Source: JANNBN01 sp031430595
Lineage (GTDB): Bacteria; Actinomycetota; Acidimicrobiia; Acidimicrobiales; JANYDT01
NCBI GenBank assembly: GCA_031430595.1
Contig: JANPBU010000013.1
Location: 186,001-250,000 of the forward strand
DNA: 64,000 nucleotides
Reading direction: 5' to 3'
Part shown: positions 34,210 to 43,373 of the stretch, in pieces
Layout: every line of letters starts with the position of its first letter
Numbering within the stretch: the first letter of the stretch is position 1
The notes under the pieces: generated by a model
Seen by the model: only the letters and a program-made list of their open reading frames with translations
Told to the model about the DNA's origin: nothing
Database searches by the model: none
Translations under genes and position numbers: made by a program

Positions 34210-35048
34210 CAACCGTCCTTTTATGTGGAACGTTCGTTTTGCCGAGCCAGGCGGCCGACAAAGAAAAGCCAGTGGTTTCTACTTTGCCAGATGGGGTGGT
34301 TGTAACGGGTGCTGGTGGCGGAGGCGGAGGAACCGGTAACGGGAGCGACGGCTCTGGAGGGTCTGGCGGAACCACTCGATGTCCGGGTTACGAATCGGTT
34401 CTTTCTGCACCGGCTCAAGGCCCACAAATCGGACCCGACGGTGGCTACTACGCCTGGGAAAAGTGGCGGTTTCCGCCTGGAGAATGGGCCAGCAGATCTG
34501 TGTGCGTGTATCGGTGCCCTCCGGGCGTTCCGACAACCCCATACATTCCCCCACCGTCGCTCCCCGAGATTCAGGCCCGCTTCGCACGGTATGTCATCGC
34601 ACCCCTCGGTCGATTCGCCCCACCCGTCGAAAAGCCCGAGGTCAAAGCAATAGTTGGGATGCGTTTTTACTACTCAGTCGACCCGACAACATTCCAAACA
34701 ATTGCACCACCACCCGAGCCATTCCCAGGCGGATGGCAAGTCACCGCCACGCTTACCCCAGGCAAAATCAGCTACACCGCCGGTGACATCACCTCGTCAT
34801 GTGATGGCCCAAATAAGTCGGGCCGCACCAAAACGGGGCGGAACTCAGCCGACCGCCAAGGCTGCTTCGTGATCTTCGAAACGGTTCCCGAAACAGGTCG
34901 ACTCGACAGCACACTTACGACCGAATGGACTATCACGGTGGTCTCGACAACTGTCGAGGAGTTCGTCGGGCAAACATGGACCACCCTCGCAACCACCAGC
35001 TACAACATCGGACTCAGGGAACTTCAAGCGGTCGGGACCGCCAACTAG
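34188..35048 (+). CDS. Secreted protein of unknown function
   Basis: This 286-residue protein has a clear signal peptide (MRRTLLLTTVLLCGTFVLPSQA) and a Gly-rich linker (about residues 40-65). A Pro-rich region (PPGVPTTPYIPPPSLPEIQ) and a beta-rich C-terminal half follow. Cysteines at CPGYES, SVCVYRCP, SSCDG and QGCFV could form disulfides. It starts inside the end of the lipoprotein gene, so the two are translationally linked and may form one surface complex. Confidence 0.72.
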   Translation: MRRTLLLTTVLLCGTFVLPSQAADKEKPVVSTLPDGVVVTGAGGGGGGTGNGSDGSGGSGGTTRCPGYESVLSAPAQGPQIGPDGGYYAWEKWRFPPGEWASRSVCVYRCPPGVPTTPYIPPPSLPEIQARFARYVIAPLGRFAPPVEKPEVKAIVGMRFYYSVDPTTFQTIAPPPEPFPGGWQVTATLTPGKISYTAGDITSSCDGPNKSGRTKTGRNSADRQGCFVIFETVPETGRLDSTLTTEWTITVVSTTVEEFVGQTWTTLATTSYNIGLRELQAVGTAN

Positions 35049-35092
35049 CGGTTCAGTGGCGCAAGCGCATCGGGGCGTGACACAATCACCGT

Positions 35093-35974
35093 ATGAGTCG
35101 TGCATTGGTTCTTGGTGGTGGCGGAATGGTTGGCGTTGCGTGGGAAGTTGGCGTCCTACAGGGGCTTGCGGCAAACGGCATCGACCTCACCCGGAGCCAT
35201 CGACCCGATTCGATTCTCGGCACGTCAGCCGGGTCAATCGTGGGCGCACTGCTTACCACCCACACGCTTGAGCAACTTGCTGAGCTATCACTGAGTGATT
35301 CATCGGCCGAAGTTTCGAGCGAAACGGTTCCGCTGCTTGATTTCGCCGCGATGATGGAATGTTGGGAAGTTTGGCGCCAACTGCCCGACTCGCTTCCCGC
35401 AACCCTCGCGACTGTTGGGGCCTATGCGCTTCGAACGAACACCGTGACAGAAGACCGTTGGGTGAACTCGATGACCGAAGTCGTCGGAACCGCGTGGCCG
35501 AGCGAACGATTTCGTTGCACGTCAGTGAACGCTGAAACCGGCGAATTTGTGGTGTGGGGCCACGAATCGAATGTTGCGCTAGACCGAGCCATCGCATCGA
35601 GTTGTGCTGTTCCTTGTATTTTCCCGACGGTAACTATCCATGGCGGCCGCTACACCGATGGGGGTGTTCGCTCGGGAACCTCGATGGATTTGATGGCCGA
35701 CCATAACGTTGTGCTGGCGCTCGCCCCGATCGGCTCGTGGGGTGGTGACTCACTCGATGCTTCTGCAGCGATCGCGATCAAGAATGAAACGGCAATCGTG
35801 GAAGCAGCAGGTGGGAGGGTTCTGACCTTGCTCACCGACGATGAAACGAACCAAGCGACGCTTCTCACGCCGCTCGGACGAATGGACCCCCTCAATCGGC
35901 AGCCGGCACTCGAGCACGGCCGACGACAAGGTGCAGCCCTCGCCAACGATCTTCGAGAGATGTGGACCGAATAG
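35093..35974 (+). CDS. Patatin-like phospholipase
   Basis: This 293-residue protein has the patatin oxyanion loop LVLGGGGMVGVAWEVG (residues 5-20). The nucleophile elbow is GTSAGS (Ser about residue 46) and the catalytic Asp is in YTDGGVRSG (about residue 187). It hydrolyses acyl ester bonds with a Ser-Asp dyad. No signal peptide is visible, so it acts in the cytoplasm or at the inner membrane face. A hairpin terminator follows 25 bp after the stop. Confidence 0.92.
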   Translation: MSRALVLGGGGMVGVAWEVGVLQGLAANGIDLTRSHRPDSILGTSAGSIVGALLTTHTLEQLAELSLSDSSAEVSSETVPLLDFAAMMECWEVWRQLPDSLPATLATVGAYALRTNTVTEDRWVNSMTEVVGTAWPSERFRCTSVNAETGEFVVWGHESNVALDRAIASSCAVPCIFPTVTIHGGRYTDGGVRSGTSMDLMADHNVVLALAPIGSWGGDSLDASAAIAIKNETAIVEAAGGRVLTLLTDDETNQATLLTPLGRMDPLNRQPALEHGRRQGAALANDLREMWTE

Positions 35975-35998
35975 GGACGCTCGTCACCCAGGGTCTCG

Positions 35999-36024
35999 AA
36001 ACCCGACTCAACTAGTCGGGTTTT
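35999..36024 (+). terminator. Rho-independent terminator after the patatin gene
   Basis: AACCCGACT at 36000-36008 pairs with AGTCGGGTT at 36014-36022 across the loop CAACT, followed by a short T-run (TTTT). It ends the patatin transcript just before the DUF4395 gene. Confidence 0.8.
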
Positions 36025-36041
36025 AAGATATGCTTGAGTCC

Positions 36042-36560
36042 ATGGCTTCGCTGTTCAGTTTCCCTCGCACCGTCAATGACGTTTCCGCCCGGCTTGTTGC
36101 CACCGGTGTCATTGCGCAAGCCGCTCTCTGGCAGGCAACGCGTTGGCCATTGTTGCTCGCGACGTTGACGTTCGGGTTCGCAGCACGAGTCGCAACCGGT
36201 CCGCGTCTGTCGCCGCTCGGCCAATTTGTGACCAGGTTGGCTACGCCTCGTTTGAGCGCCCGCTTCGGATGGGCCGAAAAGATTGTTGCGGGGCCACCAA
36301 AGCGATTCGCCCAGGCAGTCGGTTTGGTTTTCACCGGCGGCGCATCGCTTGCCTGGTTGCTCGGTGCTCCCCTAGTGGCCGTGGTGTTGCTTGCGGGTCT
36401 TATCGGGGCAGCTTCGCTCGAAGCCTTTTTTGGTTACTGCCTCGGTTGCAAAGTATTCGGCCTACTTATGAAACAGGGGCTCATCCCAGAAGACGTTTGC
36501 GTTGAGTGCAACGATCTCACCGCCTACTGGGCTCGCCGACAGTCAACGGCCGCTGCCTAG
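36042..36560 (+). CDS. DUF4395 membrane protein
   Basis: This 172-residue protein starts at ATG 36042; ATG 36030 is also in frame, inside the region just past the terminator. DUF4395 hallmarks are FSFPRTVNDVSARLVATGV, the GPPKRFAQAVG block and FFGYCLGCKVFGLLM with its CLGC cysteine pair. Four membrane helices are likely. The family often sits beside thioredoxin-like or rhodanese genes and may be redox-linked, although no such gene is near here. Confidence 0.85.
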   Translation: MASLFSFPRTVNDVSARLVATGVIAQAALWQATRWPLLLATLTFGFAARVATGPRLSPLGQFVTRLATPRLSARFGWAEKIVAGPPKRFAQAVGLVFTGGASLAWLLGAPLVAVVLLAGLIGAASLEAFFGYCLGCKVFGLLMKQGLIPEDVCVECNDLTAYWARRQSTAAA

Positions 36561-36615
36561 CTCACTGCAAACGGCTTGCCGTTCAGAAATTGGATAACCG
36601 AAGTAGGTTGCGTCC

Positions 36616-37197
36616 ATGTCTGATAAGTGGCAACGAAACATTCTTTGGTCAGTTCGCATAGTGCATGTTGCTGCCATCGTTTTCAGTGTCGCGTTTCCCA
36701 ATCTCCCGCAATTCGAGGGAAAGGGGATGGCGTTCCGTGCACCGTTCTACCTGTTACCGCTTGGAGCTGTCCCCGTGGTGTGGCGCCTTCGCGGAAAGCG
36801 ACCACCGTACCCAATGTTGGTCGATGCACTTATCATCGCTCCTTTCCTCGCCGACACCCTTGGCAATGCCCTGAACTTTTATCGACGATTCGACCGAACC
36901 GATGACGTCCTCCATTTCTTTAACTGGATACTGCTCATCGGCGGCGTCACCCTGGCGATACTGAGAACGAACGTGACGCGCCTTACTGCCTGGGTACTCG
37001 GTTGGGGTATCGGCGGGCTGGCCATCATTTGGTGGGAAGCCGCCGAATGGCTCATTCAAGAACTGGGTACGGCTGGCCTCAACCTGACCTATACCGACAC
37101 CATTGGCGACCTCCTGCTCTCAAGTACCGGCGGTGCGCTGGGCGCAGCAATTGCCATCCTCGCCAGTCGCAATCGACCGGCGAGGTTGGCGACGTAG
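36616..37197 (+). CDS. DUF2238-like (YjdF) membrane protein
   Basis: This 193-residue protein has five to six hydrophobic segments. The motifs FYRRFDRTDDVLHFFNW, WWEAAEWLI and LTYTDTIGDLLLSSTGGALGA match the YjdF/DUF2238 pattern, in which buried acidic and His residues are conserved. The function is unknown. It is convergent with the acyl-CoA dehydrogenase gene, 6 bp apart. Confidence 0.75.
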   Translation: MSDKWQRNILWSVRIVHVAAIVFSVAFPNLPQFEGKGMAFRAPFYLLPLGAVPVVWRLRGKRPPYPMLVDALIIAPFLADTLGNALNFYRRFDRTDDVLHFFNWILLIGGVTLAILRTNVTRLTAWVLGWGIGGLAIIWWEAAEWLIQELGTAGLNLTYTDTIGDLLLSSTGGALGAAIAILASRNRPARLAT

Positions 37198-37203
37198 TAG
37201 CAG

Positions 37204-38448
37204 CTACTTACGTCCGAACCCAAAGAGGTTTTGGGCCACTTTGCGCATTTGAATTTCTTCTGAACCTTCCGTAATTCGATATCGGCGATGGTGGCGGTAA
37301 ATGTGTTCAAAGGGCATATGTCGCGAATAGCCGACACCACCGCACGTTTGCATGGCTCGGTCAGCCGCATCACAAGCGAGACGATTGGCACGGTAATTAC
37401 ACATAGCAACGAGATGCGTCACTTCCATATGATGCTTTTCATCAAGCATCGTTGCGGTGTAACGAACGAGCTGGCGCAACATCGCAGCCTCTGTATGCAA
37501 CTCAACGAGTGGAAATTGAATCCCCTGGTTTGTAGAAAGACGCTTTCCCCAAGTCACGCGCTGGTTTGAGTAGGCAACGGCCTCGTTGATGCAATATTGA
37601 GCTGCGCCAAGCGACGAAGCAGCCTGGCGGATTCGGTTTTCGTGCACGAAATGCTGGGCAAGGTCAAGACCATGATCGACCCGACCAAACAGCGCCTCTT
37701 CACCCACCCGAACATCACTCAACGACACTTCCGCATGATCTGTTGGCATATTAAACGTCCACCAGAAGAACTCAACCTTAAATCCGGGTGAGTCGGTAGG
37801 TACCAGGAACGCACTGATACCCGTCGGGTCGCCGGGGCTTCCAGATGTACGCGCGAATATGATGTCGTGCGTTGCGTGATGGAGGCCAGAGTTCCATCGT
37901 TTCATTCCTGAAATGACCCATTCGTCACCATCACGCACTGCCGTTGTTTCCATGTAGGTTGCGTCAGATCCGTGATTCGGTTCGGTGAGACCAAATGCCA
38001 ACCGGCGGGTGCCGTCCAGAAAACCTGGCATCCAGTCGGCCTTCTGTTTTTCGGTTCCAAAGTCGCGCATCATCAACACGGTGGGGAAGTTGCCAACAAT
38101 TGAGCTTTCGTTCTGTAGGTCGTTAAACAGACCAAGGCCCTTCATCGCCAGATGCTCGCGAATCAACGCCATTTTCAGATTTGAGGCTCCTTTGCCCCCG
38201 AATTCAACCGGAAGGGCAAGGCGTAGCCATCCTCCAACGTCGGCCCGCCTCCGCATTTCCCGAAGCAACGCCTCCCAGTCAGCAGTAGGCACTCCCCCGT
38301 TATCCCAGTCAGTACGCGAGTGCTCACGTCGATGATCGAAGAATCGTTCGTTGTCCTCGGCGGCTTGAAGCGGGGCAATCTCGGCGGCGATGAAGGCATC
38401 AAGTTCGTCGAGCGTCTGCTGAATATCGGGTGGGATGGCGAAGTCCAT
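37204..38448 (-). CDS. Acyl-CoA dehydrogenase
   Basis: This 414-residue protein has all three ACAD regions: the N-terminal helices, the FAD/substrate beta-domain (LAFGLTEPNHGSDATYMET and ISGMKRWNSGLHHATHDIIFARTS in short blocks) and the C-terminal helical domain ending CGGVGYSRHMPFEHIYR and ITEGSEEIQ. It oxidises an acyl-CoA at the alpha-beta bond and passes electrons to ETF. Its start is only 25 bp from the divergent epoxide hydrolase start, so the promoters must overlap and are likely jointly controlled. Confidence 0.93.
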   Translation of the reverse strand: MDFAIPPDIQQTLDELDAFIAAEIAPLQAAEDNERFFDHRREHSRTDWDNGGVPTADWEALLREMRRRADVGGWLRLALPVEFGGKGASNLKMALIREHLAMKGLGLFNDLQNESSIVGNFPTVLMMRDFGTEKQKADWMPGFLDGTRRLAFGLTEPNHGSDATYMETTAVRDGDEWVISGMKRWNSGLHHATHDIIFARTSGSPGDPTGISAFLVPTDSPGFKVEFFWWTFNMPTDHAEVSLSDVRVGEEALFGRVDHGLDLAQHFVHENRIRQAASSLGAAQYCINEAVAYSNQRVTWGKRLSTNQGIQFPLVELHTEAAMLRQLVRYTATMLDEKHHMEVTHLVAMCNYRANRLACDAADRAMQTCGGVGYSRHMPFEHIYRHHRRYRITEGSEEIQMRKVAQNLFGFGRK

Positions 38449-38473
38449 CCCACGTGTCTACTGTCAGAGGCCC

Positions 38474-39511
38474 ATGAGAGAAAATTCGACACCAAAAAGT
38501 TTTCCGAACCATCGACCCGACCTCGACGGACAGTACGGAATTCGGCGTCAGCGTCGCCTCACCAACGGGGTGGAACTTGATGTGCTTGAAGCCGGACCAC
38601 TTGACGGGCCACTGATCGTGTTTGCCCATGGTTTCCCGGAATGTGCGTGGTCTTGGCGACATCAGCTCAAGGCATTTGGCGATGCAGGTTGGCATGCCAT
38701 TGCACCCGACCAGCGTGGATACGGGCGGTCTGCAAAGCCGACGAAGGTCGAAGAGTACTCAACCGAGCACCTCGGCAACGACTTACTCGGGTTGGTCGAC
38801 CAGATTTCTGGTGTCGGAAGTTCGGCCGTTTTCGTTGGACATGACTGGGGCGCATTCCTGGTGTGGGACCTGGCCCGCGAGCACCCGGAACGAGTAAAGG
38901 CACTGGTCAACATCAGTGTTCCGTTCGTCGATTGGCCCGCACCCCCTCTTTCGCTGTTCAAGATGATTCACGGTGACAATTTCTTCTACATCAACTACTT
39001 CCAGGAAGTTGGAGTCGCCGAAGCGGAGATGGATCCGCAGGTCGAAGCGGTTATTCGAGGAATCCTTTGGGCGGCGTCGGGTGAGGGATACCCAGAGGTG
39101 ATGCCCGAACCGAGGCCCGCCGCAGGGACCGGATTCCTCGACGTTATGGCTCCCAGCCTGCCGGTCGGGCAAACGAATCTCACACTTGCGTGGTGCAGCG
39201 AAGATGACATATCTGTGTACATAGATTCGTTCGAAGCGAGTGGCTTTTTTGGGCCGGTCAGCTGGTATCGAAACTTGGATCGCAATCACGCCAGGGTGAG
39301 TTCGAACCCGGTCGCCAATATGACGATGCCTGCCTGGTTTATCGGAGGGTCCAAAGACCTAGTGATCTCGCGAGACCCTACCTTCGAAGACCGTCTCAAA
39401 CAGGTGCCAGGATATCGGGGTATGACTGTCATCGAAGGGGCAGGGCACTGGACCCAAATGGAACGACCCGCTGAAGTGAACGCGGCCTTACTCGGCTACC
39501 TCCATGGCTAA
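38474..39511 (+). CDS. Epoxide hydrolase (alpha/beta-hydrolase fold)
   Basis: This 345-residue protein starts at ATG 38474. The oxyanion motif is FAHGFPECAWSW, the nucleophile Asp is in VGHDWGAFL and the final His is in EGAGHWTQMERP, with cap-domain tyrosines in FFYINYFQ as likely ring-opening residues. The HGFPE plus GHDWG combination is typical of soluble epoxide hydrolases rather than esterases. It heads a four-gene overlapping operon with TetR, RidA and thioesterase, and faces an acyl-CoA dehydrogenase. The context suggests fatty-acyl or xenobiotic epoxide catabolism. Confidence 0.9.
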   Translation: MRENSTPKSFPNHRPDLDGQYGIRRQRRLTNGVELDVLEAGPLDGPLIVFAHGFPECAWSWRHQLKAFGDAGWHAIAPDQRGYGRSAKPTKVEEYSTEHLGNDLLGLVDQISGVGSSAVFVGHDWGAFLVWDLAREHPERVKALVNISVPFVDWPAPPLSLFKMIHGDNFFYINYFQEVGVAEAEMDPQVEAVIRGILWAASGEGYPEVMPEPRPAAGTGFLDVMAPSLPVGQTNLTLAWCSEDDISVYIDSFEASGFFGPVSWYRNLDRNHARVSSNPVANMTMPAWFIGGSKDLVISRDPTFEDRLKQVPGYRGMTVIEGAGHWTQMERPAEVNAALLGYLHG

Positions 39512-40184
39512 AAAGGGTGACCCGGCGAGCGGCGAACCTCCAGTGGGGGCAGTTACAGTCGGGGCGCTTCGACGCAAACCACGCCAGGCCCGTGCCCTCG
39601 AACGGGTCGAACGAATCCTCGACACGGCGGAACAGGTGTTTGCCGAAGTTGGCTACGAAGCAGCAACCACCAACCTCATTGCGCTCCAGGCCGATACGTC
39701 GGTGGGGTCGCTCTACGAGTTCTTTCCGAACAAGGCAGCCATAGCTGCAGCCCTTGCCGAAAGATACTCTGTACAGATAGGAAGTCTGTACGACACGCTC
39801 ATTGTCGACCAGCCAGAAGTTGACGGTGTGCAAATGGTCGAACGTGTGGTTGAAGCACTTGATGATTTTTATCGACGCCACCCCGGCGCGGTACCGCTTC
39901 TTAACGGTCGCCATACGTCAGAAGAGTTGGCCCAGGCCGGAACCGCACTACAACGGGCACTGGTTCGCCGGGTTGAAGCCGTGATGGCGGCACGAACCGC
40001 TATCCCCGCCCCCCGACGTTTGCTGGTAGCCCAGGTCATCGCCGAGACTGCTCGGTCGTTGTTGGTGTTGGCCGACGAAGTACCACTGCATCAACGTAAA
40101 GCCGTGATTCGCGAGGTGGAGCGAGCGATAACCGGTTACCTCCATCAACTCGGCCTCGACGCAGAATTGGAACCAACCCCGTGA
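39504..40184 (+). CDS. TetR-family regulator in the epoxide hydrolase operon
   Basis: This 226-residue protein overlaps the hydrolase stop by 8 bp. The HTH comprises RILDTAEQVFAEVGYEAATT and NLIALQADTSVGSLYEFFPNK. The N-terminal arm is unusually long and basic (RRKPRQARALERVERI), which may add DNA contacts. Its place inside the operon argues for autoregulation of the overlapping divergent promoters at 38448-38474, probably releasing in response to an acyl-CoA or epoxide-derived ligand. Confidence 0.9.
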   Translation: MAKKGDPASGEPPVGAVTVGALRRKPRQARALERVERILDTAEQVFAEVGYEAATTNLIALQADTSVGSLYEFFPNKAAIAAALAERYSVQIGSLYDTLIVDQPEVDGVQMVERVVEALDDFYRRHPGAVPLLNGRHTSEELAQAGTALQRALVRRVEAVMAARTAIPAPRRLLVAQVIAETARSLLVLADEVPLHQRKAVIREVERAITGYLHQLGLDAELEPTP

Positions 40185-40573
40185 ACCATGAACTTCAAGC
40201 GCAAGGCATTGCACCGGCTGCAGCCACCTACGCGTTAGCGATGATGATTCCGGCCGGAAGTAACGTTGTGCATACCGCTGGAATTGTTCCGACGAAACCA
40301 GACGGTGATGTTGCTCTCGATTTGAGCGATCAAGCAACCGAAGTCTGGAAAACCATAAGCGCGCTGCTTACTGAAGCATCAATGCTAGTTAGCGATATCG
40401 TTTCGTATACGACATACGTTGTCGATGGCGGCGACCTGACCGTTGTGATGGCAGCACGTGATCAAGCCCTCAAGGGTCACCGAGCTGCATCTACGCTTAT
40501 CGTTGTTCCCAGACTTGCTCGACCCGAATGGTTGGTTGAAATCTCGGTTGTCGCTGCCAAAGTACAGGCGTAA
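40181..40573 (+). CDS. RidA-family protein
   Basis: This 130-residue protein starts with GTG, overlapping the TetR stop by 4 bp (GTGA). It shows the YjgF/YER057c/UK114 fold: VHTAGIVPTKPDGDVALDLSD, SMLVSDIVSYTTYVVD and a terminal VEISVVAA strand. The classic catalytic Arg of RidA enamine deaminases appears as Arg in VPRLARPEWLVEI. It may remove reactive intermediates made by the pathway, or act as a lactonase-like Rid subgroup member. Confidence 0.88.
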   Translation: MNHELQAQGIAPAAATYALAMMIPAGSNVVHTAGIVPTKPDGDVALDLSDQATEVWKTISALLTEASMLVSDIVSYTTYVVDGGDLTVVMAARDQALKGHRAASTLIVVPRLARPEWLVEISVVAAKVQA

Positions 40574-40575
40574 CT

Positions 40576-40995
40576 ATGGCGACTCACACCACAACTATCA
40601 AGGTTCGTTTCGGTGAACTCGACCCGTACAATCATGTCAATCATACGGTGTACCTGGTTTACCTTGAAGCGGCGCGAACTGAAGCTATGGAGTCAATTGG
40701 CATTCCCATTCATGATCTGGCTTCATTGGGTTGGAATGTAGTGATCACCGACCTTCAGATTAAGTTTCGTGCGCCAGCCAAAGCCGGTGACACAGTCACA
40801 GTCGAAACATGTATTGCCAAAATGGGCATGGTGACGGGTACGTGGGTGCAACGAATTTTGCGAGATGACGTGGTATTGGTTGAAGCCGAAATGCGGGTTG
40901 GTTCCGTAGACATGGCCGGTCGCCCCAAACGCATGACTGCCGAAACGGTTGAGCTGTTCAACACGCTTGTTTCAGAAAGAAGTATTGACACTTAG
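40576..40995 (+). CDS. Acyl-CoA thioesterase (4HBT, YbgC-like)
   Basis: This 139-residue hotdog-fold protein has the active-site stretch VRFGELDPYNHVNHTVYLVYLE-type, with Asp in ELDPYNHVNH as the catalytic acid. It hydrolyses acyl-CoA thioesters. It starts 2 bp after the RidA stop and closes the four-gene operon. The 3' end overlaps the convergent DNA ligase gene by 4 bp. Confidence 0.9.
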   Translation: MATHTTTIKVRFGELDPYNHVNHTVYLVYLEAARTEAMESIGIPIHDLASLGWNVVITDLQIKFRAPAKAGDTVTVETCIAKMGMVTGTWVQRILRDDVVLVEAEMRVGSVDMAGRPKRMTAETVELFNTLVSERSIDT

Positions 40996-42536
40996 GTAAG
41001 TAACCGCCGAACGGTATCGATGTCGTCGGCTGTACTCGCAGCGCGGTCGCTTCGATAGCCCTTCACCCGGGCAAAGCGCAGTGCCACACCACCGGGGTAC
41101 GTCGTTGATTTCAACACCCCATCGAGTGCGATTTCCACAACCAGTTCTGGTCGAACCCAAACAGTGATTCCGGTTTGCGAAACTTGGCGCATCAGTAGTT
41201 CGGTGGTTTGCCAAGCGAGCAGCAGATCGGTGAGCCCTTTGAATGTTTTGCCGACCATCACAAACGTTGGTTCACCGTCGGGCGAAACCGGGCCACGGGC
41301 GCCGAGGTGCAAGTTCGAGAGAAAGCCATGCCGTCGGCCGTGCCCCCATTCGGCTGCCAACACCACCAGATCGAGGGTCTTGACCGGCTTTACCTTGCGC
41401 CAAGACTTTCCTCGACGACCGGCTTCATAGGTACTAAATGCCGCCTTGACCATGGTTCCTTCATGACCGAGAGCGAGTGCTTCTTCGGCAACTCGCAGCG
41501 CAACAGTCGGGTCGTCAGTGATCTCGCCAGGAACAAGGCAATCGGCTGCATGTTCCTGCAACAGTTCGCGTCGATCGACAAGTGGTCGATCGATTGTGTC
41601 GACCCCGTTAAGGTGCAAGACGTCGAACAGAAATAGTCGGAGGTGTTTCTTTCCTTCTCGAATGGCTTCGACTGCGTCGCCGCTGCCAAAGCGCGACATC
41701 GTGTCTTGAAAACGAGATGGTCGCCCGTCAAGTGAAACACTTAATACTTCACCGTCAGCGACCAAACTAAAGACCGGGATGTTTCTCACCTGCTCAACAA
41801 TTTCCGGAAGACGACTGGTTACATCGTTGAGGTTACGGGTGAAAAGCCAGACTTCATCACCGCGCTTATGAACTTGCATTCGGGCGCCGTCTAGCTTCCA
41901 CTCAACGGAAGCCATTCCCAACTCAGCAATTGCCTCACCAACAGACGCGGACGTCGCAGCGAGCATCGGTTCGAGGGCCCGCCCAACTTTAATGGAATCA
42001 ACGCTCAGCGCTTCGGGTCCGTTTAATCGAACATCAACGGCAATGGCACCAAGGTCACCGTTAAGGGTTCGGGCCCTCCGAAGCGTTTTCGGGTCAACGC
42101 CAAGTGCTGTCGCGAGGCCATCGATCATGATGCCTTCGAGCGAGCCCTGACGTAGTTCCCCCGTCAGCAGTTTGGACAGGTAGTCGGCACTGGTCTGATC
42201 GCAGCGGCGAAACGTCGCGTTGAGCAGTGCAGATCGCTGCCCCGTGGATCCCTCACCCGTAATATCAATAAGCGTGCCTATTATTTGGTCGAGTTCAGAA
42301 ACCGAGAATTCATCAGGATCCTGTGATGGGGCCGTACTTTTGGTGGCAGCCTCAACCGTCGCCCAACCAATACCAATTCGACCTTGACGAAGTGCGCCAG
42401 TAAGGAGCCCAATAACAATCGGCAGTTCTTCGTTGGTGCTGGCTCGCAGCAGCCGGGTGATGACCTCGGCTTTCGTCTTTCGAGACCTGGTCGATGCAAT
42501 CTCGATGCTTGCTTGCGCGACCTCACTCAAGAGCAT
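40992..42536 (-). CDS. ATP-dependent DNA ligase
   Basis: This 514-residue protein has an N-terminal helical domain (about 1-190). The adenylation domain carries the catalytic Lys214 in VEWKLDGARMQVHK, plus FTRNLNDVTSRLPEI and GHEGTMVKAAFSTYEAGRRG. An OB fold follows, with KTLDLVVLAAEWGHGRR and a C-terminal VALRFARVKGYR block. This architecture matches the LigB-type ATP-dependent ligases of actinobacteria and archaea, which act in repair beside the NAD-dependent LigA. Its ATG overlaps the SDR stop by one base (TGATG). Confidence 0.93.
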   Translation of the reverse strand: MLLSEVAQASIEIASTRSRKTKAEVITRLLRASTNEELPIVIGLLTGALRQGRIGIGWATVEAATKSTAPSQDPDEFSVSELDQIIGTLIDITGEGSTGQRSALLNATFRRCDQTSADYLSKLLTGELRQGSLEGIMIDGLATALGVDPKTLRRARTLNGDLGAIAVDVRLNGPEALSVDSIKVGRALEPMLAATSASVGEAIAELGMASVEWKLDGARMQVHKRGDEVWLFTRNLNDVTSRLPEIVEQVRNIPVFSLVADGEVLSVSLDGRPSRFQDTMSRFGSGDAVEAIREGKKHLRLFLFDVLHLNGVDTIDRPLVDRRELLQEHAADCLVPGEITDDPTVALRVAEEALALGHEGTMVKAAFSTYEAGRRGKSWRKVKPVKTLDLVVLAAEWGHGRRHGFLSNLHLGARGPVSPDGEPTFVMVGKTFKGLTDLLLAWQTTELLMRQVSQTGITVWVRPELVVEIALDGVLKSTTYPGGVALRFARVKGYRSDRAASTADDIDTVRRLLT

Positions 42537-43306
42537 CAGGTGTGAACACCGCCATCAACGATGAGGCTTTGGCCGGTCATATAGGACGATGCATCGGAGG
42601 CCAGGAATGCGACGGCACCATCAAGCTCGTGGGTGGCCCCAACGCGTCGCAATGGGATCATCGTTTCGAAGGTTTTGAGGGCCTCGGGGTTATTCGTGAG
42701 ATCTTCGGTCATCTCTGACGGGAACATACCGGGGCACAGCGCGTTGACTCGGATGCCGTAGCGCCCCCACTGCAACGCCAATTCCCTGGTCAGCCCAATT
42801 AGACCAGATTTGGCTGCGACGTATCCGGCCTGAGGCAATACGCCGTCTGACAGATGCCCGGCGACGCTCGCCACCATAACGACCGAACCCGATTTCTTTT
42901 GTGCCCGCCAATGGTTGGCCGCTTCACGGGCGATGACGAACGGCGAAACGAGGTCGATCTGGACGACACGCGCAAACTCTTCAGCGGACTCTTTCAGCGC
43001 CGGTTTTACATTCGTAATGCCCGCGTTCGCTATCACGATGTCGAGGCGACCGGTTTGCGCTATCACTGCTGCGATCAGCGCTTCGTTTGCTTCCGAAGAA
43101 GCCACGTCAGCCTCCACAGCGAAAGCTCGATCGCCGAGGCTTGTAACCAGCTGATCAAGGCGATCCTTACGTCGGGCACTCACCACCACGGTGGCTCCGA
43201 GCCCGTGTAAGACCGTGGCGAATCGGGCACCGAGACCCGAACTGGCCCCGGTGATAACTGCGGTTCGTCCGGTCAGATCAAATGGTGCGAGCGGATTAAA
43301 AGTCAT
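42536..43306 (-). CDS. SDR-family oxidoreductase
   Basis: This 256-residue SDR starts at ATG 43306, just before FDLTGRTAVITGASSGLGARFA. The cofactor motif is TGASSGLG, the NAG motif is IANAGITNV, the catalytic residues are the Ser in VMVASVAGH and Tyr/Lys in YVAAKSG, and the typical end is SYMTGQSLIVDGGVHT. It probably uses NAD(P)H on a hydroxyacyl or keto substrate. It is translationally coupled to the downstream DNA ligase gene, an odd pairing that may only reflect compact packing. Confidence 0.92.
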   Translation of the reverse strand: MTFNPLAPFDLTGRTAVITGASSGLGARFATVLHGLGATVVVSARRKDRLDQLVTSLGDRAFAVEADVASSEANEALIAAVIAQTGRLDIVIANAGITNVKPALKESAEEFARVVQIDLVSPFVIAREAANHWRAQKKSGSVVMVASVAGHLSDGVLPQAGYVAAKSGLIGLTRELALQWGRYGIRVNALCPGMFPSEMTEDLTNNPEALKTFETMIPLRRVGATHELDGAVAFLASDASSYMTGQSLIVDGGVHT

Positions 43307-43373
43307 GCTGGCGACCCTACCCGACTGCCTGTCAGGCAATGGAGCTACGCCCTACCTTCCACCGGGGAAAAAG

